Positions 1-4,510 are shown, counted from the stretch's first letter. The stretch is 7,568 nucleotides of DNA from Draconibacterium orientale (GCA_022736595.1 DZDC01000108.1:1-7568), one strand, 5' to 3'. A program made the numbers and translations. The notes: a model not told the origin generated them from the sequence alone.

Positions 1-15
1 GCACATCGCAAATAT

Positions 16-55
16 GCGCCCATAGCTCAACTGGATAGAGCGTCTGACTACGGAT
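16..55 (+). pseudogene. 5' half of host tRNA-Arg(ACG), interrupted by the element
   Basis: The acceptor strand GCGCCCA (16-22), a D-arm (25-41) and the 5' anticodon stem TCTGA (43-47) lead into the loop CTACGGA (48-54, anticodon ACG at 50-52). The sequence then departs from a tRNA. The missing half lies at 7515-7559: there TCAGA pairs with TCTGA and TGGGCGC pairs with GCGCCCA. Joining 16-55 to 7523-7559 gives a full 77-nt tRNA-Arg(ACG) with encoded CCA. As it stands the gene cannot make a mature tRNA. Its promoter lies left of the window and should now drive the tRNA at 71-147. Confidence 0.95.
47..55 (+). other. attL core (9-bp direct repeat)
   Basis: ACTACGGAT occurs here and at 7514-7522; the flanking bases differ on both sides. 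It spans the whole 7-nt anticodon loop plus one stem base on each side. In the rebuilt host gene the anticodon stem strands TCTGA and TCAGA form a natural inverted repeat around the loop. That matches tyrosine-recombinase core sites placed in tRNA anticodon arms. Confidence 0.93.
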
Positions 56-70
56 AAGCATGTTTTATGT

Positions 71-147
71 GGGGTATTAGCTAAATTGGATATAGCATTG
101 CGCTACGGACGCAAGGGCTGGGGGTTCAAATCCCTCATATCCCACCA
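71..147 (+). tRNA. tRNA-Arg(ACG), element-borne replacement copy
   Basis: This is a complete cloverleaf. The acceptor GGGGTAT (71-77) pairs with ATATCCC (137-143) with one G-U. The D-stem is GCTA/TAGC (80-83, 93-96). The anticodon stem is TTGCG/CGCAA (98-102, 110-114) around the loop CTACGGA, with anticodon ACG at 105-107. The T-stem GGGGG/CCCTC surrounds TTCAAAT, the discriminator is A144 and CCA is encoded (145-147). It lies inside the element, 15 nt after the attL core, in the same direction as the broken host gene. It reads the same codons through a different body sequence, so it is not a duplicate of the host gene. Transcription from the host tRNA promoter with RNase P trimming is inferred. 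Confidence 0.95.
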
Positions 148-161
148 AAAAAAAATAGTGG

Positions 162-184
162 TTTGAATGCAATTTGAATGCAAT
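162..184. repeat. Tandem AATGCAAT boxes at the left end
   Basis: The 11-bp unit TTTGAATGCAA is repeated head to tail (162-172 and 173-183), giving AATGCAAT at 166-173 and 177-184. Similar pairs lie upstream of the integrase (1507-1514, 1520-1527) and at the right end (7346-7353, 7358-7364), always 11-13 bp apart. Position and spacing suggest arm-type integrase or excisionase sites; that role is inferred. Confidence 0.55.
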
Positions 185-197
185 TGCAGACAAAGAG

Positions 198-223
198 AAA
201 GGGACTTGAAAAAGTCCCTTTTT
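198..223. terminator. Bidirectional terminator between tRNA and integrase
   Basis: A perfect 10-bp stem, AAAGGGACTT (198-207) with AAGTCCCTTT (212-221), encloses GAAA and ends in a T-run at 219-223. The purine-rich left side gives a T-rich tail on the minus strand. It can end the rightward tRNA transcript and the leftward integrase mRNA, whose stop codon is at 243-245. Confidence 0.85.
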
Positions 224-242
224 GCTTGCTTTCAAGCTTATT

Positions 243-1352
243 TTAGAATAAATGATTGATTGTGTCAACTGCGGAATGTTTCATTTCCGGCATTACATGC
301 CCGTATATATCCAATGTTACCTGTATGGAAGAATGTCCCATTAGTTCCTTGGCTGTGTTTGGCTGTACGCCGCTTTCCAATAGCCTTGTACAATAGGTAT
401 GTCTTAATGCGTGAATATTTGCCTTTTCAATTTCTGCCTTTTCAATCATGTTGTAAAATTTTCTTTGCATATTCCGGGGTTCAATCGGCGTTCCGGCACT
501 GGAAGGGAATAACAAACCTTTTCTTTCATCTTCCGGCTTGTAAGCTTTTAACATTTCAAATACGCTGGTAGGTATTGGAATACTTCTTTTTCCGGCTTTG
601 GTTTTTGGTGTACCTTCCATGATTTCCGTTTTCTTGGTGTCCATATTCATTATACGGCTTATGTTCCGGCTTACTTTCAATACTCCTGCTTCAATGTCTA
701 TATCGTCCCATGTTACGGCTAATAATTCGCCCAACCTCAAACCCGTTGCAAGGTCTAATATAAAGGCTAAACCGCCGTCATGGGGCTGTGCTTTGCATGT
801 GTCCATGAATTTCTGTTGTTCCTCTTTTGTTAATACTCTCATAGGCTTTATTGTTTCCTGTTTTGGTAATATTGCATGGTCTGACACGTTGCGGAATAGT
901 TCGCCCATTCTTACAGCGTGTTTAAGTGCGTCATGGATTATTGTGTGGATATGTTTTACAGTTTTGGAGGAATACCCGGCTTTGGTCTTATCTCTGTAAT
1001 GATTTTGTATTCTATCGGCTGTAAGGTCTTTAAGCTTGATTTTGCCCAATTCCGGCTTTACATGCAATTCCATCATGTGATAATACCCCTCAATAGTTTT
1101 AGGCTTTAATGACGGCATTTTGTACGTCATAAGCCATTTATCAAGCCATTCGCCCAATGTAAGCTTTGACGGGTCAATATATGTTCCTTGTTCGTTCTGC
1201 TTTATAGCGTCCGTCAACTTTTTGTTTGCTTCTGTACGGGTCTTGCCGTAAAAGCTTTTACGCTTGCCGTCAATGGTAGCCTGTGCAATCCAACGCCCGT
1301 TTTTCTCGTCCTTGTAAATAGTTCCTTCGTTGTTTCCTCTTTTATTTGCCAT
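243..1352 (-). CDS. int: Tyrosine recombinase (integrase) of the element
   Basis: This 369-residue phage/ICE-type tyrosine integrase should catalyse recombination between the chromosomal tRNA site and the element's attP. Residues 1-50 look like the AP2-like arm-binding domain (GRWIAQATIDGKRKSFYGKT), 60-165 like the SAM-like core-binding domain, and 170-369 are the catalytic domain. The catalytic residues are visible: R206 in TGLRLGE, a lysine in TKAGKRS (probably K252), H314 and R317 in HALRH, H340 in GHSS, and the nucleophile Y350 in LDIYGH. Length is normal for the family and nothing is truncated. The start has AGGGAG 11 nt upstream. It is the last gene before attL and points toward it, the usual position. 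The start codon lies inside a predicted mRNA hairpin (1350-1414), which suggests translational control. Confidence 0.97.
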   Translation of the reverse strand: MANKRGNNEGTIYKDEKNGRWIAQATIDGKRKSFYGKTRTEANKKLTDAIKQNEQGTYIDPSKLTLGEWLDKWLMTYKMPSLKPKTIEGYYHMMELHVKPELGKIKLKDLTADRIQNHYRDKTKAGYSSKTVKHIHTIIHDALKHAVRMGELFRNVSDHAILPKQETIKPMRVLTKEEQQKFMDTCKAQPHDGGLAFILDLATGLRLGELLAVTWDDIDIEAGVLKVSRNISRIMNMDTKKTEIMEGTPKTKAGKRSIPIPTSVFEMLKAYKPEDERKGLLFPSSAGTPIEPRNMQRKFYNMIEKAEIEKANIHALRHTYCTRLLESGVQPNTAKELMGHSSIQVTLDIYGHVMPEMKHSAVDTINHLF

Positions 1353-1414
1353 GTTAAAATCTCCCTCTCATTATGTTATTTCGTATTTGGTTTACATAAT
1401 GTGAGTTTAACATG
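1350..1414 (-). promoter_or_regulatory. Nested inverted repeats covering the int start codon
   Basis: The outer arms CATGTTAAA (1350-1358) and TTTAACATG (1406-1414) and the inner arms CATTATGT (1369-1376) and ACATAATG (1394-1401) are perfect inverted repeats. In leftward int mRNA the AUG would sit in the outer stem and the AGGGAG ribosome site in the internal loop. DNA operators for a repressor or Xis are the alternative reading. Confidence 0.6.
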
Positions 1415-1427
1415 GGTTATGAGGAAA

Positions 1428-1433
1428 ATTATA
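1428..1433 (-). promoter_or_regulatory. Candidate -10 box for int
   Basis: The minus strand reads TATAAT here, preceded by TG. The best -35 hexamer at 17-bp spacing is poor (TCAGAC). A start about 7 nt downstream, near 1421, would place the whole 1350-1414 hairpin in the transcript. The weak -35 could mean the promoter needs activation. Confidence 0.4.
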
Positions 1434-1468
1434 CAGGTAAGTAATGGAACGTCTGACACATTATTAGT

Positions 1469-1511
1469 GGGTTTTGCCGCAATACAAGCGGTTTTGAAGG
1501 GTATTGAATGC
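1469..1511 (-). repeat. 43-nt repeat module, copy A
   Basis: Read on the minus strand it starts GCATTCAATA, contains CCGC...GCGG, and ends GCGGCAAAACC after exactly 43 nt. Copies B (5466-5508) and C (6792-6834) share both ends and the exact length. Each copy is preceded by a second CATTC-type box 13 bp upstream; here it is AATGCAAT at 1520-1527. Copy A reads toward int and lies just upstream of its promoter. Confidence 0.7.
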
Positions 1512-1527
1512 AATTATGTAATGCAAT
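1507..1527. repeat. Paired AATGCAAT boxes upstream of int
   Basis: AATGCAAT occurs at 1507-1514 and 1520-1527, 13 bp apart and in the same orientation. The first copy overlaps the edge of repeat module A. See the left-end pair (162-184) and right-end pair (7346-7364). Confidence 0.55.
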
Positions 1528-1729
1528 CTTAACATTAAAAATGGAAAATTTTTATAAAGATGGGGGGTGGGGGTAACACCTTTCCGCTAATAGCAAGGGT
1601 TAGAGGGCAATTTTCACCGCATGGAATGTATTGGAAAATATTTCTGAAAATATAGGGGGTGGGGGGGGGTGTCCGCCTGCTATAAATGGAAGGGAAGCCG
1701 GAACGTCAAAACTGCCAAATCTTAACTAT

Positions 1730-2076
1730 TTGTTACAACTGTCGGAATTTAAAAATGACTCAAACCGTACAGCCACAAGGGTTAAACCCTGTTTTTTGCC
1801 TTCAAAACTGCACACACTCCACTATATATATAAAATACTAATAGTTTTGATAGGGGGTCTATTTATATATGAATAGGTTACTTTTTTAATAGTTAATATA
1901 TATATAATATAGTATAATTTTCCTTTACAACATATTATCACTTTTTTGCTTCATTTTCAAAACACTATATATTTTTTGTAGTAAATGGAGTGTGTGCGGT
2001 TTTAAGCGAAAAAATGACCTCTAACTATACAGCCGCAAGGGATACAGCTTTGTAACAATTCCGACAATTGTAACAA
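1730..2076. repeat. Large interrupted dyad around an AT-rich core, candidate origin
   Basis: Two inverted-repeat pairs share one centre near 1903. The outer arms are 1730-1749 (TTGTTACAACTGTCGGAATT) and 2057-2076, matching 19 of 20. The inner arms are 1804-1821 and 1986-2003 (GCACACACTCCA type), matching 17 of 18. Between the inner arms are 164 bp of very AT-rich DNA with TATATATA tracts. A 31-32-bp direct repeat (AAAAATGAC...TACAGCCRCAAGGG, at 1751-1781 and 2010-2041) and TTGTTACAA boxes lie in the arms. Iterated boxes plus an easily melted core resemble a replication origin, but no initiator gene is recognised, so that role is inferred. Confidence 0.55.
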
Positions 2077-2140
2077 GTCGCCATTATAAGGAAATAGCTT
2101 TATTTATCTGCAAATATCGCTGTTTATCTTTAATTATCGC

Positions 2141-2169
2141 TTGTTTTTTAACTCAAAATATGTTATAAT
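2141..2169 (+). promoter_or_regulatory. Rightward sigma-A-type promoter for the predicted small RNA
   Basis: TTGTTT (2141-2146), a 17-bp spacer and TATAAT (2164-2169) form a good promoter. The spacer contains AACTCAAAAT, which recurs at 2194-2203 and in the RHH-like gene promoter (2822-2831). No rightward gene follows, only a terminator about 70 bp on. Confidence 0.7.
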
Positions 2170-2175
2170 AATCAT

Positions 2176-2238
2176 ATGTTAAACCCATTTATCAACTCAA
2201 AATTTTTGCCGCCGCTTCATAAAAAGCGGTCTTTTTTT
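2176..2238 (+). ncRNA. Predicted ~63-nt small antisense RNA
   Basis: The strong promoter at 2141-2169 and the rightward terminator at 2212-2238 delimit a transcript of about 63 nt with no open frame of note. Bases 2177-2189 (TGTTAAACCCATT) are identical to 2742-2754, the plus-strand copy of the RHH-like gene's internal ATG region. The RNA can therefore pair over 13 nt with that gene's mRNA, across AUGGGUUUAAC. CAACTCAAAATTTT (2193-2206) is also shared with the DNA upstream of that gene (2821-2834). This suggests an RNA derived from a duplicated gene leader that now represses translation. Promoter, terminator and complementarity are seen; expression is inferred. Confidence 0.55.
2212..2238 (+). 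terminator. Rho-independent terminator, rightward
   Basis: The stem CCGCTT (2212-2217)/AAGCGG (2224-2229) has the loop CATAAA and is followed by seven T (2232-2238). No rightward protein gene precedes it, which supports a non-coding transcript. Confidence 0.8.
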
Positions 2239-2255
2239 ACCCTCCGGGGTACATG

Positions 2256-2288
2256 AAAAAAGACTAACCAAGTTAATAGCGGTTAGTC
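2256..2288 (-). terminator. Terminator of the RHH-like gene, leftward
   Basis: GACTAACC (2262-2269) and GGTTAGTC (2281-2288) form a perfect 8-bp stem with an 11-nt loop. On the minus strand it is followed by six T (2256-2261). The stop codon of the gene at 2283 lies within the stem. Confidence 0.85.
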
Positions 2289-2753
2289 CAATAATTGTAA
2301 AATATCTTCTTTCCATTTTATGTTATTATACCATGCTGTCATTATTTCCCTTACTGCGTTACTAATTGTCATGGTGCTTTCATCGCCTGTCCAATTCATA
2401 AGCTTGTCCCAATGGTCATTACGGATTGAAATATATATTCGTGACTTTTCCATATTTCTTGATTTTGCCCTATTGGGTTTTCGTTTACCGTTCTGTATTT
2501 CATTTATAACCTTGTAAGCTTTCCGGGTGCGTCTGTCTGCGGACATAATATCCCGGAATATCATGCTTGACATTATTTGCGGTGAATCATATTGAAAAAT
2601 ATATTTTTTATCGACTTTTCCTAATTCGCCCATAAAATCTATAATTTCCTTTGGTAATGTAACTTGATAGACCATTACATTACTTTCTTTTGGCATATAG
2701 TAAATTTGAATACCAGCGTTATAATGTTCTCTCTGCTGTTTTGTTAAACCCAT
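2283..2753 (-). CDS. DNA-binding protein with RHH-like C-terminus
   Basis: The gene encodes 156 residues from the ATG at 2751-2753, or 161 from an ATG at 2766-2768. I prefer the inner start because GGGG lies just before it and the predicted small RNA is complementary to it; neither start has a strong ribosome site. Numbered from the longer start, residues 109-148 read like a ribbon-helix-helix: a short strand (RIYISI), a helix (DHWDKLMNW) and a second helix (ISNAVREIMTAWY). Residues 32-75 (YQVTLPKEIIDFM...IMSSMIFRDIM) show a similar strand-helix-helix order, and a basic linker (94-108) joins them. It has its own promoter (2795-2823) and terminator. Such proteins often act as copy-number, partition or transfer regulators; the role here is inferred. 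I recognise no close family. Confidence 0.8.
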   Translation of the reverse strand: MGLTKQQREHYNAGIQIYYMPKESNVMVYQVTLPKEIIDFMGELGKVDKKYIFQYDSPQIMSSMIFRDIMSADRRTRKAYKVINEIQNGKRKPNRAKSRNMEKSRIYISIRNDHWDKLMNWTGDESTMTISNAVREIMTAWYNNIKWKEDILQLLD

Positions 2754-2754
2754 T
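2742..2754 (+). promoter_or_regulatory. Antisense target site over the RHH-like gene start
   Basis: The 13-mer TGTTAAACCCATT, identical to 2177-2189, covers the ATG at 2751-2753 on the opposite strand. A second stretch, CCCATTTAT at 2764-2772 over the outer ATG, also matches the small RNA (2184-2192). Confidence 0.5.
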
Positions 2755-2794
2755 GTTTTCAACCCCATTTATAAGATATTTGCCGATACTCTAT

Positions 2795-2823
2795 TTTATA
2801 AGGGTTTATCTATTTATTCCCAA
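2795..2823 (-). promoter_or_regulatory. Promoter of the RHH-like gene
   Basis: On the minus strand, TTGGGA (2818-2823), a 17-bp spacer and TATAAA (2795-2800) fit a sigma-A promoter. Transcription would start near 2788. ATTTTGAGTT overlaps the -35 (2822-2831) and recurs near the small-RNA promoter, so it may be an operator. Confidence 0.6.
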
Positions 2824-2842
2824 CTCAAAATTTTATATATAT

Positions 2843-3082
2843 TTATGCTTTTACCAATTTGTTAACTTCTTTTTCCAATCTCTCCAACTCTGCGGTACTT
2901 TCTGCCATTTCGTCCGCCATATCCTGTTTTAAAAGAATGGCGTTTACCGCATATTCCGGGATTAAATTCCTGCCGCCGGGTGTCTTAATGGTTTTTAACT
3001 GTCCCATTCTTATCCAGTGTTTTATTGTACTTGGGCTTACTCCCAATATTTCCGCCGCTTGTCCTGTTTTCAGTAATTTCAT
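2843..3082 (-). CDS. MerR-like helix-turn-helix protein, probable excisionase
   Basis: This is a 79-residue protein read from the ATG at 3080-3082. An upstream in-frame ATG at 3098-3100 would add six residues, but GGAGG directly follows it, which suits the inner start with an 11-nt gap. The N-terminal two thirds (KTGQAAEILGVSPSTIKHWI..GQLKTIKTPGGRNLIPEYAV) is a typical winged helix of the MerR/HTH_17 type, as in Xis/AlpA proteins and IS607-type DNA-binding partners. The last 25 residues are a charged helix (ESTAELERLEKEVNKLV), possibly a coiled coil. Small size and presence with a tyrosine integrase suggest a recombination directionality factor. A transcriptional regulator is the alternative. 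A strong promoter with a palindromic operator lies upstream. Confidence 0.85.
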   Translation of the reverse strand: MKLLKTGQAAEILGVSPSTIKHWIRMGQLKTIKTPGGRNLIPEYAVNAILLKQDMADEMAESTAELERLEKEVNKLVKA

Positions 3083-3121
3083 AATTTTGCTAACCTCCAT
3101 TTAATTACTTCTTATACAACT

Positions 3122-3150
3122 ATTATATCATAAATGGTCAAAACGGTCAA
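3122..3150 (-). promoter_or_regulatory. Strong promoter of the excisionase-like gene
   Basis: On the minus strand, TTGACC (3145-3150), a 17-bp spacer and TATAAT (3122-3127) are near consensus. GGTCAA is repeated at 3136-3141 (as GGTCAA within TGGTCAAAA) and 3145-3150. Confidence 0.8.
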
Positions 3151-3155
3151 CCGTT
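3142..3155. promoter_or_regulatory. Palindromic operator over the -35 box
   Basis: AACGGTCAACCGTT is a perfect dyad with 6-bp arms and a 2-bp centre, and it overlaps the -35 hexamer at 3145-3150. A repressor bound here would block the promoter. Autoregulation or control by the element's XRE protein are possible. Confidence 0.6.
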
Positions 3156-3231
3156 CTCTTTTCTCCGGCTATTTATGGAAGGGTAAGCCGTTTCGCAAAA
3201 TGGTAATTAATGGTGAATCCTTGATGGAATC

Positions 3232-3418
3232 CAACATCATTGATGTTGATGTTTAAACAGATGTTATGGAAAAGTATTCCTGCACATCTTATTAATCATC
3301 TGCGATAATTATCGCAAATCATCTAATCATCTGCGGAATATTCCGTATCATCTTTAAAATCATCTTCGCCATTTGGCGAATCATCTTTTCAATCATCTTC
3401 GCAAATTTACGAATCATC
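3232..3418 (+). repeat. Left palindrome array with AATCATC boxes
   Basis: AATCATC heptads start at 3294, 3317, 3325, 3358, 3379, 3391 and 3412, with TATCATC at 3346. Between successive pairs lie palindromes that differ in sequence: 3301-3316 (TGCGATAATTATCGCA), 3334-3345 (CGGAATATTCCG), 3365-3380 (TTCGCCATTTGGCGAA) and the imperfect 3398-3413. An inverted unit, CAACATC-ATT-GATGTTG (3232-3248), leads the array, followed by degenerate GATGTT boxes. Box to box across a palindrome is 21-23 bp; between units it is 8-12 bp. No gene lies here. It is not a CRISPR array: the repeats are too short and the spacers are all palindromes. Confidence 0.85.
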
Positions 3419-3465
3419 TTGACGCATCCGAATAAAAAGCCTTATTATCAAGGTTTGCGGCTGTA

Positions 3466-3687
3466 TTAATTCGGCTCTAATCCTGTATGTCTGTAAACTG
3501 TGTTACAAAACGTCATAGGAACGCCGTCAAGCCGTTTTTCTGCGTGGGTTAGTGTTATTATACCCCCGGCGTTTTCGCCTGTCTGCGGCTGTCCTGTGTT
3601 TGTCCTCCGACTGCATGGAGCGGCGGAACGCTTGCCAATGCTTACTATAGCCGGTGAGGGAAATTTTGGATAAAAAAAGACACTCAT
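3466..3687 (-). CDS. Doubtful 73-residue open frame in a GC-richer island
   Basis: The frame would encode a small, basic, Cys- and Pro-containing protein with no domain I can name. Against it being a gene: its only ATG lies inside the terminator hairpin of the next gene (3672-3698), it has no ribosome site, and no promoter follows that terminator. The DNA, especially 3560-3660, is clearly GC-richer than its neighbours and contains hairpins such as GGCG-TTTT-CGCC. It also holds a near copy of the TTGTTACAA box (3500-3508). It may be a remnant of another gene or a non-coding insert. Confidence 0.2.
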   Translation of the reverse strand: MSVFFYPKFPSPAIVSIGKRSAAPCSRRTNTGQPQTGENAGGIITLTHAEKRLDGVPMTFCNTVYRHTGLEPN

Positions 3688-3698
3688 TAAAGAGTGCC
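3672..3698 (-). terminator. Terminator of the DUF4352 gene, leftward
   Basis: On the minus strand, GGCACTC and GAGTGTC (3692-3698 and 3679-3685) form a 7-bp stem with one G-U pair and a 6-nt loop. Seven T follow (3672-3678). It lies 19 bp past the stop codon of the gene at 3717. Confidence 0.85.
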
Positions 3699-3716
3699 TT
3701 ATATGTGCTTACTGTT

Positions 3717-4397
3717 TTAGTTTATATTTACAAATGCTTCTTTATCAGCTTTAATTTTTAATCTCCAACCACCAGCTTTGTAAAGTTCTTTTGAAACTTC
3801 AAAAACTTCTGCGTCTTTTACAGTAATACCGGGGTTTAAGTCACTTAAAATCTTTGTGTCAAGCTTTGTTTCTGTTGCATAGGAAGAAGTTGCCCCAATA
3901 TCGGAATCATATTTTGTACTGTTTTTGTCAAGCAAATTTACTGTTGCCATGGAAAAAGAACCAATAGGCTTGTCCGAAATGTTTTTGTATTGCCAATTAA
4001 CAACTACATATGTACCGCCCTCTGATGGCTTGGAGTTTATGTATTCTCCACCAACTTCTGCCTTTTCTTCAATGGAAGTAATTGTTATCTCAAATTTTTC
4101 CGTCTTGATAACGTCACCAACTTTTGCCACAACTTCATTACTTGCCTTTTTATTATCCCCACTACTTACCGCCGCTGTATTACCGCTTTTGTCTGTACCG
4201 TTACTTACTGTAGCTGTGTTGTTGTCCTTACCTCCATTTGCCGCAACTGAAATAATTATTAAGAGTACAATCGCACCTATGAAAGATAAAATCTTGTGCT
4301 TCATAAACCAATTTCTTTGGTCTTTTCCACAACTTGGACATTTTTTGGCTGACGAACTAATTTCTTGTTTGCATTCCTTGCAAGGCTTCATAGCCAT
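3717..4397 (-). CDS. Zinc-ribbon, membrane-anchored DUF4352 protein (cargo)
   Basis: The 226-residue protein has three visible parts. First is an N-terminal zinc ribbon with two CxxC knuckles (C6/C9 and C20/C23). Second is one transmembrane segment at about 36-53, flanked by basic residues so that the ribbon should stay in the cytoplasm. Third, after a Ser/Asn/Gly/Lys-rich linker (54-88), is an extracellular DUF4352, immunoglobulin/telokin-like domain (about 90-222) with the family's YVVVNWQYKNISDKPI and LNPGITVKDAEVFEV stretches. The start has AGGGGG nine nt upstream. It has a private promoter (4436-4464) and terminator, so it is an independent unit between the recombination genes and the small-gene cluster. 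DUF4352 proteins are common in Gram-positive genomes and prophages but are functionally obscure. A surface role such as host fitness or exclusion is inferred. Confidence 0.9.
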   Translation of the reverse strand: MAMKPCKECKQEISSSAKKCPSCGKDQRNWFMKHKILSFIGAIVLLIIISVAANGGKDNNTATVSNGTDKSGNTAAVSSGDNKKASNEVVAKVGDVIKTEKFEITITSIEEKAEVGGEYINSKPSEGGTYVVVNWQYKNISDKPIGSFSMATVNLLDKNSTKYDSDIGATSSYATETKLDTKILSDLNPGITVKDAEVFEVSKELYKAGGWRLKIKADKEAFVNIN

Positions 4398-4435
4398 TTT
4401 TACATTCCCCCTTCGTTCATTAGTTTAACGGATAC

Positions 4436-4464
4436 ATTTTACCATACATTAGCAGAAAAAACAA
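4436..4464 (-). promoter_or_regulatory. Promoter of the DUF4352 gene
   Basis: On the minus strand, TTGTTT (4459-4464), a 17-bp spacer and TAAAAT (4436-4441) precede the gene by about 40 bp. It begins just after the terminator of the small-gene cluster, so the cargo gene is insulated on both sides. Confidence 0.75.
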
Positions 4465-4475
4465 CTCTTTTGGAC

Positions 4476-4510
4476 AAAAAAACGCCCCCGGACGCTTTTA
4501 ATTCCGAGGG
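4476..4510 (-). terminator. Terminator of the small-gene cluster, leftward
   Basis: On the minus strand, CCCTCGGA (4503-4510) pairs with TCCGGGGG (4485-4492) over 8 bp with one G-U pair and a 10-nt loop. CG and seven T follow (4476-4482). Confidence 0.8.

Larger units (their letters stand above)
1353..2282. other. 930-bp gene-free control region
   Basis: I find no convincing coding sequence here. The longest rightward frame (1631-1876) has no ribosome site and crosses homopolymer G and low-complexity DNA. The region holds the int leader and promoter, repeat module A (1469-1511), AATGCAAT boxes, two G-runs (1562-1573, 1655-1669), the dyad at 1730-2076, three TTGTTACAA boxes, a strong rightward promoter (2141-2169) and two oppositely oriented terminators. 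It looks like the element's regulatory and possibly replication hub. Confidence 0.75.

Noticed and set aside
103..109. CTACGGA in the replacement tRNA as an alternative attL
   Set aside because: Joining it to the right half would give an unpaired anticodon stem (TTGCG with TCAGA). The 9-bp core at 47-55 matches attR better and rebuilds a perfect tRNA.
77..268. Leftward 63-residue open frame
   Set aside because: It is the reverse strand of the tRNA gene and terminator; its ending merely resembles the usual spurious translation of tRNA DNA.
598..999. Rightward open frames opposite int
   Set aside because: They are shadows of the integrase coding sequence, with no ribosome sites or recognisable domains.
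1562..1573. Polypurine tract as retroelement signature
   Set aside because: No reverse transcriptase or terminal repeats exist in the window.
1631..1876. Rightward 81-residue open frame
   Set aside because: It crosses poly-G and repeat DNA of the control region, has no ribosome site and shows no domain. It is probably a chance frame.
3294..3418. CRISPR array
   Set aside because: The repeats are 7-8 bp (19 bp at most as a double box), every spacer is itself a palindrome, spacing varies, and no cas gene is present.
3925..4428. Rightward 167-residue frame opposite the DUF4352 gene
   Set aside because: It has no ribosome site, while the opposite strand has a recognisable domain protein with promoter, ribosome site and terminator.
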